Source of the DNA: Halichoerus grypus
Lineage: Eukaryota > Chordata > Mammalia > Carnivora > Phocidae
Direction of reading: 5' to 3'
NCBI RefSeq assembly: GCF_964656455.1
Contig: NC_135717.1
Coordinates: 144,846,308-144,910,307 of the forward strand
Length of the DNA stretch: 64,000 nucleotides
This document shows, one piece after another, positions 22,101 through 33,510 of this stretch. Position numbers and translations under genes: made by a program. The notes below the pieces were generated by a model. It searched no databases. It saw only the letters and a list, made by a program, of their open reading frames with translations, and was not told where the DNA came from. Positions within the stretch are counted from its first letter, which is position 1. Each line of letters begins with the position of its first letter.

Positions 22101-23411
22101 TTAATTGATATTTATTCTGATAGAAATAATTAAGACAGGTATACACAATGAAGATGAAGAAGATATGAGAATAAAATATATTTGCTTTTAATTCTTTACC
22201 GTTTGTTAGGAGAAAAAATGAGTTCAGAGCTGGTATTGAGGTTGTGTTCCACAAAGTCCACAAGGATATAATTTTCTATCTCTTTGCTCCATTCTGCAAA
22301 CCTCACTCATATTCTCCAAATTTCCCCAAGGTCAAGCTGGGTGTTTTAACCTTCACATCTACATTTTAACCAATCAGAAAGAAAGGACACACGCTATACC
22401 TTAAAGGAATTATGCTGAATTCACACACATCCTTTCCCCTACATCTTCAATAGCCAGATTATACTCAATTAGTCATAGGTAGGTGCAAAGGAAATTGGAG
22501 TTTTTTTATGTTATTAAATGTTATCTTATTCTGAATCAAAGGGAAAACAAGTATTAGGTTAGAGTTAGCAGTCACTGCCATGGGAAGATACATAGATTTT
22601 ATCACAACTAATATATACAATTTTTTTAAGTTTACAGTTTATATAAGTATTAAATTTCAGAGCTAGGGTTTGAGTTTAGCAACCTGAGTTAAGGCAATAT
22701 GGCATTAAGAAGAGATACTAATTTTAAAAAAATGTTGATTGAACTGATTTGGATGTGGACAACCTTGAAACAAGACTATAATGAGTGTTCATCTAAAATA
22801 CTAAAAAGAAACTAAGATAATTAAGACAAGTATAGAACCAATATTGACTCTTAGCTTTGGTAAAATATTGCCTAAGATGAAGATATCTTATTTTCACTGG
22901 ATAGAATATTACACATATCAAGCCCAGTGCAGAATTTGTTGAGATTTCATAAAATATATTGCTTTACTAAATATGGGGAAGATCCCACTAATAAATAGTT
23001 AGAAATCATCCTAGCTATAAGTAAATTATACTTCAGGCATGATTTAAAATAGGGTAAAAAGAAAAATATTTAATATTAAAAAGTTACATGCTTAAATTTT
23101 TTTTAGATTAAAAGCTTATAGGAGATTAATCCTAATTCTTTTGGCATATGACATAATCTTACTGGAATTAAAACTTAATGAAAAGTAAATATCATGTATT
23201 ATTATTGAATCCAGTGATCTCTAAATATCAATACAACTAAAGAATTTACATTTAAGAAAGATTATCTGAGGAAACTAATTTTTAAATCCAATTAAAGAAA
23301 TTATATATAATTCATGTATATAACACACTTTTTAAGATGTTCATCCTAGTTTTGATGTAAAAATCTTCTGTTAGACTTAAACACAGAGAAGCAGTAGGTA
23401 TCTGCTCTTAA
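22101..23411. other. AT-rich unique sequence, nothing supported
   Basis: No exon or repeat recognised. A CCAATCAG motif lies at about 22370 but no other promoter feature surrounds it. Confidence 0.45.
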
Positions 23412-23646
23412 GCATTATAGTAACTTTCTCTTTTTTTAATATTTTATTTATTTATTTGAAAGAGAGACAGCAAGAGCGAGAGAGGGAACACAAGCAGGGG
23501 GAGTGGGAAAGGGAGAAGCAGGCTTCTCGTGGAGCAAGGAGCCCGATGCAGGGCTCAATCCCAGGACCCTGGGATCATGACCTGAGCCAAAGGCAGACGC
23601 CTAACGACTGAGCCACCCAGGCGCCCCTGCATTATAGTAACTTTCT
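23412..23646 (-). mobile_element. tRNA-derived carnivore SINE with 18-bp target duplication
   Basis: Antisense SINE at 23430-23628: ATTTTATTTATTTATTTGAA, 'gagcgagagagggaacacaagcaggggg', 'gggctcaatcccaggaccctgggatcatgacc', GACTGAGCCACCCAGGCGCC. GCATTATAGTAACTTTCT is repeated exactly at 23412-23429 and 23629-23646. Confidence 0.96.
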
Positions 23647-23959
23647 ATGCCCAATCAATCTACTCATATTCATTAAGATAAAATAAATAATTCTGGGGCT
23701 AAGCAAATAGGAAGGAGGATGGAAATATAAGGATCAGTATAGGAAGAAGGAAGAAAAGTTTCACCCCAAAGTTCAAATAAATAATAGAGATAAATCTTAG
23801 GTACTCAGAGATGATTTGAATTCTTCCCTGGAATTCCCTGGAGTTTGGTAATTTAAAACTAAAAAAAAAAGTCAACCCATGAAATAAAGCAACAAATACA
23901 CTTCAAATTCTTCATCAAAGGAAGTTAAGTTAAAATATAATTTCAGAGAAGTCAAAGCT
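23647..23959. other. Unique sequence, nothing supported
   Basis: A GAATTCCCTGGAATTCCCTGG local repeat lies near 23820-23845. No exon or repeat family. Confidence 0.4.
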
Positions 23960-24440
23960 TCTCCTCTTTGGGAGAGAAAATACTCCTCTGTAAACATGCT
24001 GAGGAGCAGCCACGAAAACGAGCCATTCATTCCTCCTGCCTTGGGGACCCCATGGCTGACTCAACTCCTCTACATCCACCATCACATCTGTGCCAAGGTC
24101 ACCATTCCATGGGTTTCTCCCATCAAATCACTGAGTGGGGCAGGATATTGGCGCTGAACCATTTCTATGGGAAGTAGGACTCCTCTGACAGGTGCCTTTC
24201 ACTCATGGATTCACCATTAGCCTGGCCAAAATTTTCTCAGAACTATGCTGTCATCTGAGACTTCCTACTCAATCCTTTTTTCTTCCTACTTTCCTTCACA
24301 GACCAGATCTACATTGTGGTCTGACGTTTCCCCTGCTTCTTTTCCTTTATTCTTCATAGTCATTTTCCTTAATAAATCTCTTGCGTGTCTGATCCCATCT
24401 GAGCATCTGCTTCTTGGGGAAGCAGAACTAAAGCAGTTTG
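23960..24440 (+). mobile_element. Probable old LTR, solo
   Basis: More GC-balanced than its flanks. It ends like an LTR: 'cattttccttaataaatctcttgcgtgtctgatcccatctgagcatctgcttcttggggaagcagaactaaagcag'. The AATAAA followed by 'ctcttgc' and a 'tgcttctggggaa' terminus is a common mammalian LTR 3' pattern. The family is not identified. The 69- and 66-codon frames inside it are not protein-like. Confidence 0.5.
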
Positions 24441-25435
24441 TATAGGAGGTTACATCAGAGAGTGAATCCTGGAGCCAAGATGTAGGACATTGTAGAATAG
24501 TATGTAAATTCTTGGGATAATTTTTATTGTTAATGTTTATAAATCACATCATTAGAAAACAGCTGATTCTCCCAAGGTCTTTAAAAGTAAGAATAACATG
24601 AATACAGCATAATTTTGAATTTTTTATTTAATGCTATTTTTATTAACTTAAGAATTTTATTTAATATGGCATAGAACTACTTATATGGGAACATATGCCC
24701 TCAGATAATATAAAGCTTTGGAGGTGGTTTTTTTTTTTCTGTGTAGAATTTCTCTGGCAACTGCAAATCTAAGTTCTTGAAAGCAGTCAGTGAAAATACA
24801 GTAAACAAAATTGTTAAACAAATTAACATGTAAGACATCTATGAGACTCTTTAGATATTTACATAATGAATGATTATACTCTGTAAGTAGATTTTTTTTC
24901 TCATATAATCCAAAAAATTTAATCTCTATAAAAATCTTACCTCATTTTCTATCATTGCATCTTTATTCTTTTGCACTTCAAGTGACAGTTTTATTAGACT
25001 AACACACAAACATGAAAATGTTTATAGGTCCCCTAGCACAGACCATAAAAGAAAGTTAAATTGCATTAAAATACCCACATGTGAGCTGAATTGAGATCAA
25101 GTAGTTTAAGAAATTTGGGATTAATTATAAGAAAAACAAATCTTGTGTCTAAAATAGTCTTTTACGTGATTTTCAGTGATCATAATCTAGTTAATATGAA
25201 ATTCTTTTTCATTGCTGAACACAAGTAGCTTTCTGTACTAGGAATAAAGGCAAATTAAGATTGAGTTAAAAGTTACACCTTCACCACTGTATACAGATTA
25301 CTGTCCATCTGATTTGAATTACTTATTTAAACAAGCATTAGAAATCATAATGTTACCAGTTAAAAAGATGTATCATCTAGACCAGTGAGAAGACAGTACT
25401 GAATAAGCAAATTCCATCACCAGAAGAGTATACTG
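24441..25435. other. AT-rich unique sequence, nothing supported
   Basis: No recognisable repeat or exon. Confidence 0.45.
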
Positions 25436-26075
25436 CAGCACTGCATCCCCCGTGTCAATAATTTATATCCAAGGGCGCCTGGGTGGCTCAGTCGTTGAGC
25501 GTCTGCCTTCGGCTCAGGTCATGGTCCCAGGGTTCCGGGATCTAGCTACACATCAGGCTCCCTGCTCCACAGGAAGCCTGCTTCTCCCTCTTCCACTCCC
25601 CCTGCTTGTGTTCCCTCTCTCGCTGTGTCTCTTTCTGTCAAATAAATAAAATCTTAAAAAAAAAATTATATCCACCTGAAACCTCAGAATGTCAACCTAT
25701 TTGAAAATAGAGCTTTACAGATATAATTAGTCAAGATGAGATCATAAGGGATTAGAGTGGGACCTAAGTCCAATGTCTGGTGTCTTTGTAAGAAAGTGGA
25801 GAGATTCAGACACGGACACATAGGGAAGAAGGCTCTTTGTCAACAAAGGCAGATTGAATTGATGCATCTACAAGCCAAGGGTTAAGGGCAACAACCATAA
25901 GCTAGGAAGAGGCAAGGAAGGATTCTTCCCTAGAGCCTCCAGAGGAATAATGGCAGTGCTAACACCTTAATTTTAGACCTCTAGCTTCTATAACTGTAAG
26001 GGAATATACTTCTGTAGTTTCAAGCCACCCAATTTGTGGTAATTTGTTATGGCAGCATTAAGAAATTAATACAAT
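25436..26075 (+). mobile_element. MLT1-type MaLR LTR, split by a SINE
   Basis: Read through the SINE, the LTR runs 'gcatcccccgtgtcaataatttatatcc | acctgaaacctcagaatgtcaacc', 'ttacagatataattagtcaagatgagatcataagggattagagtggg', 'ctaagtccaatgtctggtgtctttgtaagaaagtgg', 'gacctctagcttctataactgtaagggaatatactt' and 'aagccacccaatttgtggtaatttgttatggcagc ... taatacaatt'. This is the standard MLT1 order. It is a non-coding LTR with a clear orientation. Confidence 0.85.
25460..25674 (+). mobile_element. tRNA-derived carnivore SINE inside the MLT1 LTR
   Basis: SINE at 25473-25662: GGGCGCCTGGGTGGCTCAGT, 'gtctgccttcggctcaggtcatggtccc', 'ctccccctgcttgtgttccctctctcgctg', AAATAAATAAAATCTT plus A. ATTTATATCCA left and ATTATATCCAC right are the target duplication. 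Its insertion dates after the LTR. Confidence 0.94.
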
Positions 26076-26539
26076 TACCTTCTTACACTAAAAAATTATT
26101 TTAGTTACCAGCAAATATTTCTCTCCTACGTTGTACACACATTATTTTACCTATTTACAAGAGGATGGGTGATTTAAAAATATAGGACATTTTTCATAAT
26201 CTGCCACCGATATACAAAGGAAATATTTTTAATGACAGCACAACAGCATTATCTTTGGATGAAATGCACACATCTGAAACATTTTAACCTGTCATCAGCA
26301 GTCAAAGCGAAACGTTTACTGCTGTTGGAACAGCCTTATCTATCTGTTAAACACACACACACACACACATACACACAAAACACTTACTTACATTAGTAGT
26401 TTCCATATTAAACGTAATTGAAGCAAAAAAGAAACGTTTATTAACTAAATCAACACACAGGACAGTATAAGTAGCCTCATATTCTAGTGGCAGAAAATAT
26501 GATTACATTTTGTTAAAAGAAAATTAATAGGCTTTTTTC
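26076..26539. other. Unique sequence with a (CA)n tract
   Basis: (CA)n with one AT interruption at 26349-26377. Otherwise nothing recognised. Confidence 0.6.
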
Positions 26540-27460
26540 AGAGAGGTTTTAAGTTTACATTATTATTAACTAAAGCCCACGGTATACATTAAAATCCATT
26601 CTTTCTGTTGTACGGCTCTACAAGTTTTGACAAATGCGTAATGTCATACATTCAGCTCTACAGGAGCACAAAGAATAGCTTCGCTGGCCCAAAAGCCCCC
26701 TATACTCTATTCGTTCATCCTTCCCTTTCTCCCTGTAAACCTTCAGAAACCACTGATATTCTCGCTATCACTATAATTTGACATTTTCAGAATGTCATAT
26801 AGTTAGAATCATACAATATGCAGCCTTTTCAAATTGACTTTTTTCATTAAACCACATGCATTGGAAGTTATTTCATGTCTTTTTTGTGGCTTGATAGCTC
26901 ATTTCTTATTATCAATGAATAATATTCCATTGTGTGGATGTACAAGAGTTTGTTTATCCATTCCCCTATCGAAGGACATCTTGGTTGCTTCCAAGTTGAA
27001 GCAATTATGAATAAAGCTGCTATAAACATCCATGTGCAGGGTTTTGTGTAGACATAAGTTTTCACTCATTTGGGTAAATACCTAAGAGCACAATTGCTGG
27101 ATCATATGGTAAGCCTATGTTCAGCTAACATAGCTATGTTTAGCCTACATTTAGTAAGAAACTGCCGAAATGCCTTCCAAAGTGTCTATTATTTGCATTT
27201 CCACCAACAGTGAATGAAGTGCCTATAGCTGCACATCTTTGTCGCATTTGATGTTGTCAGTGTTTTGGGCTTACCCATTCTAATAGATGTGTGGCATCTC
27301 ATTGTTGGTTTAATTTGCAGTTCTCTAATGATATATGACCTTGATTTTTTTTTTCACATGTTTACTCACAATCTGTGTTTCTTCTTCGGTGAGGTTTCTG
27401 TTCATATCTTTTTGTCCATTTTTTTAATCACGTTGTTTATTTTCTTACTGTTGAGTTTGG
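26540..27460 (-). pseudogene. Old L1 3' part with ORF2 C-terminus, antisense
   Basis: The minus strand encodes an eroded ORF2 C-terminus. At 26868-27065 the frame reads PCTWMFIAALFIIASTWKQP followed by RCPSIGEWINK and YIHTMEYYS, the classic L1 motifs. Plus-strand text ('aataatattccattgtgtggatgtac', 'caattgctggatcatatggtaag', 'tttccaccaacagtg') is the antisense of the same region. The 3' UTR lies to the left ('atacattaaaatccattctttctg'). Several frameshifts make it dead. Confidence 0.85.
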
Positions 27461-28799
27461 AAGAAGAGCTTGATGAGCTTCCTCCTGGGAGTGCTGTAAA
27501 AACAAAGAAAATCTGAAAATTGGAAGCAACTGCCATTGTCAGCTAAAGGGCTGTGGGTAGGCTTTCCTGGCAGGGAAAAAGCAATGGGGAAGAGTTTTTT
27601 TCCCTCCCTAATCTCTCTCTAGAGCCCTCTATTGGCAGAGCTTAACAGGAAACAAGCTTGATAATGAAAGAGATGGTGTTTCCTCTGTTAAGCACAGGTG
27701 AAGTAAACTCAGCAAATGTGCAAAAAGGCTTTAATGATGTGATAGCCTATAAGCTATCACATTAGTTTTCAAAATACTTTATAATTATATTTAGTGTAAA
27801 AAAAAAAAAAGGATTCTCAGGAAGGAAGGCTAAAAACACAATAACCACAATAAAAAAGGGAACAATTTGTTTTTCTGAAAGTGTTTTAACCTTAAAATTT
27901 CTTCCTATCCAAGGACCTATAATGGTTCAGTAAATTTTTTGGACCATTGGTTACTATGTTAGCAAGTGCTTAAAAAATATTATTTAAGTAAGCTAATTTT
28001 ACAGTTTGACCTAAACTTACATTTATGTGATGCATAAATTTTAATTTAGCTAAACTGCACATAGAATCCCATATATTATAAAAAGCTTTTGCGTTTTAAG
28101 GTGTATTTTCTTTCTATGTTTATGAAAAGCAAATTCCTCTATTGGATATACCTTGTGGTGTTTAGTTATTTACAAGTGCTCTGTGCTGTATACCTTTTTA
28201 AATGGTATACAGAACCCATTTGTTTCAAAGCATAGCTGTTAAAAATGTATCTGACATTTATATTCCCATAGTCTCCATACAATTATTATTAAAGTTTACA
28301 ATTAGATTTGTCTTGTATTAACACAAAGAAACTATATAAATATAAAACACAGCATTTATAAACATTACACAAGCATTTCATATTTCCCTTTATATGTCCA
28401 AATAGAGAATGGCTTAAAATTATTCAAGTTAATTCTGTTTTATATCTTAAAAACCTAGAATATTTCTACAGTTCAATTTTCACAATATTGTCTAGAGTAA
28501 TATTTTTTTAAAAAAACATCTATTGTTTGCAGAATGGTACCATAATTTTTGTTGTTATAAGAAAGATCCAATAGAAATCAACCTATAAGGCGTGTGTGTG
28601 TCTGTGTGTGTGTGTTTTCTTTTATTCCTAGCCTGTGTTTTGTTGGTTGGTTTTTTTTTCCAGGAATGAATATGATATTTTATCAAATATTTGCAAATAT
28701 ATCACATATTGAAATGATCTTTAATTTATATTATTATAATAAATGCTATGTAGTGGTAAAATATCTGGTGAAATTATCCCATGTAAAATTTAATAATAG
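27461..28799. other. Mostly unique sequence
   Basis: A 10-bp stem hairpin lies at 27737-27762. A short GT-rich tract lies at 28591-28616. Otherwise AT-rich unique DNA with no exon recognised. Confidence 0.45.
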
Positions 28800-29882
28800 A
28801 AGATGTACCAAATATACTTGTGGCAACATGGTTCTTAGGCAAGATGTTGAGAGTTTGAGATCGTTGCTGCATATACGCTACCAGAAGAATTGGACAGATT
28901 TCAAGCAGAATTTAGAAGTAATATAGAGAGCCCAGAATGTTGGATGGAAAACTAAAATGGTCTCTTGTTTCCCATCTCTCCAATCAGTAACAGATTCTCA
29001 AATTAAGATACAGCCTGAGGACACAGACAAAATCAAGAACAAGGGAGATACTTTGATAAGATCTCTGAAAGAATTAAGGTGACGTTTAGTAGATCTTTTT
29101 ATTTGGGCAAAAGGACTTATAAAAAGCATTAAGAACATGGCTTTACTGAAGAAAAATATGCCTAAATTACTTACAGTTAAATCTACAGGAAAATGGATGC
29201 CTCTAAAATAATTATGGGTATAGATTGATACAGAAAGAATTGGCTGGAACCAAATACATGGAAAGTCCATGAAGTTTTTAAAAGAAATGCATTTTTTAAA
29301 GCTCAGCAAAACTTGACTTAGCTAAAGAGAAGAAAAGTTCTTTTGGTTCTCAACTCTGTAGGCATAAAGAAGGGTGGGAAATCTGCTCATCTCAAAAAGC
29401 ATGTTTTGTAACTCTCTCTAGAAATGGCCAAAGAAAATGATGGTAAAAGAAGGATGTCCTTAGGGCAGATCTAAGAGCCTTGGAAAATATTAGAATGGTG
29501 AAATAGCCCTAGGAAGAAGAGTCAGAGCCTAATCATGTATTTTCTACCCCACAGATAGGGAGATCTGGCATCATTTATCCAGCAGGATTTCAAAATGGCT
29601 AGAGAGGAATAAACAAGAAAGTGACTGCCAAGTGTATCAAATTATTTAAATATGAGTTTTTACTTCTATTGTCTTACAGTATCATTTATCTGTTCTACCA
29701 TTTTATGTCGGAGAGATGTTTTCTTTTTAGTTCATAAACCTTTGAATCATGAAGAACTAATGCAAAGTTGATATTGATATAGATCACAAGATCTTGGACT
29801 TCAAGCCTGATACTGTAATCAGATTAGGATTCTTGGGATGAGTGTGGATATGTTTTGGATGTAGTAAATTTGTGAATAATTG
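28800..29882 (+). mobile_element. Probable MaLR internal region
   Basis: Non-coding, purine-rich sequence ending 'gatcacaagatcttggacttcaagcctgatactgtaatcagattaggattcttgggatgagtgtggatatgttttg' directly before an LTR. MaLR internal regions end in this style ('tttggacttttgg ... gggatggatgtattttgcatgtg'). Earlier text is too decayed to align by eye, so the left limit is uncertain and no 5' LTR was found. Frames of about 100 codons (28594-28926 plus, 28998-29309 minus) carry no motif. Confidence 0.4.
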
Positions 29883-30243
29883 TGAGTACATTGCATTTGG
29901 TGGAATTATTGGCTAACATTCTTCATTCCTCCCTATTTTCATGCCATTTGATATATAACTTCGTAGTTTCTTCCCTTAAAAGGCTAAGTGTACTTTTTCC
30001 TTTGACTTTGGAATTGACTTTGGTCAATAGCATATGTGATGTATGTGATAGCATGCTAGCTCTGAGCCTAAGCCTTAAGTAGTCTCAAGCATTTACTGCT
30101 TGTCCACTTGTGTTCTGCTAACACTGCTAAAAAGCATGTCTCAGCTTATCCACAGATCCATTATAATAAATAGCTGTTGCTTTGAATCATTGAGTTTTGA
30201 GTGTTTATTACACAGCATCATAATGCAATAGCTAGCTAATACA
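29883..30243 (+). mobile_element. Old MaLR-type LTR
   Basis: Contains 'tttgactttggaattgactttggtcaatagcatatgtgatgtatgtgatagcatgc', 'gatccattataataaatagctgttgctttgaatcattgagttttgagtg' and the end 'gcatcataatgcaatagctagctaatacag'. The consensus pattern is 'aataaatgcttgttgttttaagccactgagtttt ... gcagcaatagctaactaatacag'. The polyadenylation signal AATAAA is intact near 30165. Confidence 0.65.
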
Positions 30244-30339
30244 GGTATGAATTTAAAAGTGAATCAAATGATGAGGTAGTTCCATTAGAAGTTTTATAAG
30301 AGCCTCTTAAATTGTTTTCAAGGTATTGTAAGAATTTAT

Positions 30340-30560
30340 ACTCAACATTATTTTTTAAAGCTTTTATTTATTTATTTATTTATTTATTTGAGAGAGAGAG
30401 AGAGCGTGCGAGCAGGGGGAGGGTCAGAGGGAGAAACAGACTCCCCACTGAGCAGGGAGCCTGACACGGGGCTTGATCTCAGGACCCCAAGATCATAACC
30501 TGAGCCAAAGGAGGACACTTAACCAACTGAGCCACCCAGGCGCCCCTCTCCTTAACAGTA
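30340..30560 (-). mobile_element. tRNA-derived carnivore SINE
   Basis: Antisense SINE at about 30351-30546: (TTTA)n, TTGAGAGAGAGAGAGAGC, 'gcagggggagggtcagagggagaaacagactcccc', 'ttgatctcaggaccccaagatcataacctg', ACTGAGCCACCCAGGCGCCC. The target duplication is unclear (CTCAACATTATT left, TTAACAGTATT right). Confidence 0.93.
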
Positions 30561-31022
30561 TTGAGAAATTCATTTCTCTCACGTCTTTACCAACAACATA
30601 TACTGCTGATTTTTTTTAACCAGTCTAGAGAGTGATTAATTCCATTCTATTGAAAAATAAATTTCCAGAGTTCTAGTGATTTTTAGCACCTACTGTGGAT
30701 TCACTACTCATATTTGTACATTTTCTTTTTAACAGTTTGTCTTTTTATATTGGTATGTGGGAGGTTTTTTGTATTTTTTTATTTAATCAAATTTATATTC
30801 CTTTATTCACAATGTGAGTTCTAAATATGAAGATTTTATTGTTATGTGCTTAATCATTTTTGCATGTGGGAGTATATATTTGTAGTGTAGTCAATTTTAT
30901 TATTTTTGATTTCGGTCTTTTAAAAAATGTTAGTATACCATCACGTCCAAAAGTGTTTATATTTTATCCCAAGGTGTTTTTTGTGTGTGTGTGTGTGATC
31001 TTGCTTTACAAATACGTTTATT
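30561..31022. other. AT-rich unique sequence, nothing supported
   Basis: A short (TG)n lies near 30978-30998. No exon or element recognised. Confidence 0.4.
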
Positions 31023-31445
31023 TGTTATGGGTTGAATCATGTCCCCCTAATAAATATGTTGGAGCCTTAACTCCTCTGTGATCTAATTTGGAAATAGGGT
31101 TGTAACAGATGGAATTAGTTAAGTTAAAATGAGATCATACTGGAATAGGGTAGACTCTTAAACCAATATGACTGATATAAGAGGGAAATTTGGACACAGA
31201 AACAGAGATAAGGCAGGGAGAATGCTATGTAATGATGCAGCCATGAGCTGAGGTATGTCAAGGATTGAGAGCCACAAAAGCCATGAAAAGATGAGGGAGA
31301 ATTCTGCCCAAAATTTCAGAGAGAGCCTGGTCTTGTTGACATCTTGATTTTGGATTTCTAGCCTCCAGAAGAGTGAGAGAGAATAAATTTCTGTGTAAGC
31401 CACCAGTTATGGTAATTTGTTTCAGAAGCCCTGGAAACTGGTATA
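31023..31445 (+). mobile_element. 5' LTR of an MLT1/MST-type MaLR element
   Basis: TGTTATGGGTTGAATCATGTCC start, 'ccctaataaatatgttggagcc', 'gtaacagatggaattagttaag', 'tactggaatagggtagactcttaaaccaatatgactgatataagagggaaatttggacac', 'ttttggatttctagcctccagaagagtgagagagaataaatttctgtgtaagccaccag', 'gtttcagaagccctggaaactggtata'. This is the standard MLT1-class order from end to end. Internal MaLR sequence follows directly, so it is the 5' LTR of a two-LTR element. Confidence 0.87.
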
Positions 31446-32850
31446 GATTTTGGTACTGGAAAGTAGGCTGCTGGTGTAATTAATACCTAGAAATATGGAA
31501 GTGGCTTTGAAATTGGATAATGGGCAGAGCATGGAAGAATTTTGAGGTATGTGAGAGAAAAAGCATAGATGGCCTCAAAGATGTTATTGGTAGAAATAAG
31601 GACATTTAGAGGTGATTCAGATAAGGACTCAGAAAAAAAAAAATTGAGGAGAGCTACAGAGAAAACTTCTATTGTCTTACAGAAACATGTATCATCATGA
31701 ACAGAATGTTACCAGAAATGTGAATGAATATTAAAGGTGCTTCCAGTGAGGTCTCAGATGGAAATGAGAAACATGTTTTTGGAAACTGGAGGAAAGGTAA
31801 TCTTTAGTGACAGAACTTGGCTGAATTACATTCTACTTTTTTTGTGGGAAGTAGAGTTTACAAGTGATGAACTTGAATATTTAGCTGAGGAAATGTTCAA
31901 GCAAAGTGTGGAAGGTACATCTAGTTCTCTCTGCTGTTTTTAGTAAAATTCAAGAGGAAAGGGATAAATTGAGAAATGAACTTTTAAGTGAAATGGCATC
32001 AGCACTTGATGATTTGGAAAATTCTCAGTCTATCCTATAAAAAGGACCATACGCAAAAGGTATATAACTCAAGAATCCAATCAACCATCTCAGCAGAAGC
32101 CAGAAATAGAACTGGAATTGGTCAGGAAAGATTTGTGGAGGACTCCCTTTTTTGATGGCTTGGACGCCTCAGAATTACATGGTAGGCCAAGGAGGTTTTT
32201 GAGAATCTTATACCAATAGAAACCATGGCAGAGTGAGCTGAAAGGGAGAAAGATGAGAGAAAATGAAGGAAGAGTGACTCTGAGAGCAGAGCCAGGTTTT
32301 CAGAGGCCAGTAGGGCTACTGTTATTACCATGGGCCAGAAGGCTCAGCCCCTGGGGAAGGGAAGGACACTGGCTCAGTTTCCCTGCCCAGAACCGGTAGG
32401 GCAGGGTTGTCCCAGTGGGCCCAAAGGACAAAATATAGAACCGCAGAAGATTATTCTCAGGCCTTGAAATCTAGTGAAATTGTCATACTGGATTTTGGAC
32501 TTGTTTTGGACATGTGACTTCTTTAGTCTTCCCAATTTCTTTCATTTGAAATGCAGACATTTATCGTATGCTTTCCCACCATTGTATTCTGTAAATTAAT
32601 AACTTAATAACTCATCAGAGGTTCACAGATAGGAATTTTGCCCCAGGATGAATAATATTTCATTTCACATACAGTTAATTTAAATGATTTGATAATGAGA
32701 TTAGGGGCTTTAAATTGAAGGCATTTACATAAGATTTTGGACAGAGTTGATGCTGGAATGCTTAAGACTTTAGGGGATATTGGGGTAGTGTGGATGTATT
32801 TTGCACATGGGAAGGACATGAATTTAAGCAGGAGCAGAAGGTTGACTGTT
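31446..32850 (+). mobile_element. MaLR internal region (non-coding)
   Basis: 'gattttggtactggaaagtaggctgctggtgtaattaatacctagaaatatggaagtggctttgaaattggataatgggcagagc' is the conserved start of MaLR internal sequence. Further matches are 'gaggtctcagatggaaatgagaaacatgtttttggaaactggaggaaaggt', 'gatgaacttgaatatttagctgaggaaatgttcaagcaaagtgtggaagg', 'cactggctcag', 'aggaattttgccccaggatgaat' and 'tggggtagtgtggatgtattttgcacatgggaaggacatgaattt'. MaLR internals lack a complete retroviral gene set, and none is seen here. A 68-codon frame at 31737-31943 is incidental. Confidence 0.85.
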
Positions 32851-33024
32851 TGTTACAGGTTGAATTGTGGTTCCTCAAAAAGAGATGTTGAAGTCCTAAC
32901 TCCTGATGACCTTCGAATGTGATCTGATTTAGAAATAGCCCCACTACAGATGTAATCAGTTAAGATGAAGCCATAACTGGAGTAGGGTGGCCTTCTAATC
33001 CAACATGACTAGTGTCCTTACAAG

Positions 33025-33304
33025 AAGAGGGAAGTTTGGTTCATCTCCCCCTCCGATTCCCCCCCCCTTCATTAGAGACTATAGACTCTGAGAAACAAAC
33101 TGAGGGTTTTAGAGGGGAGGGGGGTGGGGGGATAGGTTAGCCCAGTGATGGGTATTAAGGAGGGCATGTATTGAATGGAGCACTTGGTGTTATACGTGAA
33201 CAATGAATCATGGAACACTACATCAAAAACTAATGATGTAATGTATGTTGACTAACATAACATAATAAAGTAAAACTAAAAAAAAAAAAAAGAGGGAAGT
33301 TTGG
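33025..33304 (+). mobile_element. 5'-truncated caniform L1 (3' UTR only) in the LTR
   Basis: L1 3' UTR of about 250 bp (33040-33289): 'ttagagactatagactctgagaaacaaactgagggtttta', a G-rich run, 'gggtattaaggagggcatgtattgaatggagcacttggtgttat', 'catcaaaaactaatgatgta', AACATAATAAAG, A14. Target duplication AAGAGGGAAGTTTGG at 33025-33039 and 33290-33304, perfect. A CCCCCTCC / CCCCCCCCC tract lies near its 5' end (33048-33068). Confidence 0.94.
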
Positions 33305-33510
33305 GGACACCTGGATGGCTCAGTTGATTGAGTGTCTGCCTTCAGCTCGGGTCACCATCCCAGCATCCTGGGATCAAGTCCCGCATCGGGCTCCCTGCTC
33401 AGCAGGGAGCCTGCTTCTCCCTCTCCCTCTGCCTGCCTGTCTGCCTACTTGTGATCTCTCTCTCTGTCAAATAAATAAATAAAATCTTAAAAAAAAAAAG
33501 AGGTAACTTT
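33291..33510 (+). mobile_element. tRNA-derived carnivore SINE at the end of the L1
   Basis: SINE at 33303-33498: GGGACACCTGGATGGCTCAG, 'tgccttcagctcgggtcaccatccc', GGGATCAAGTCCCGCATCGG, tail and A11. Duplication AGAGGGAAGTTT (33291-33302) against AGAGGTAACTTT (33499-33510), two mismatches. The left copy is also the right target duplication of the preceding L1. Confidence 0.93.

Noticed and set aside
22360..22400. CCAAT-box promoter
   Set aside because: An isolated CCAATCAG with no TATA box, CpG cluster or downstream exon.
27125..27152. AACATAGCTATGTT palindrome
   Set aside because: Short and within decayed L1 text; such sites are expected by chance.
31737..31943. 68-codon frame with an acidic stretch (TSDELEYLAEEMFK)
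   Set aside because: It lies within conserved MaLR internal sequence, which is non-coding in this position.
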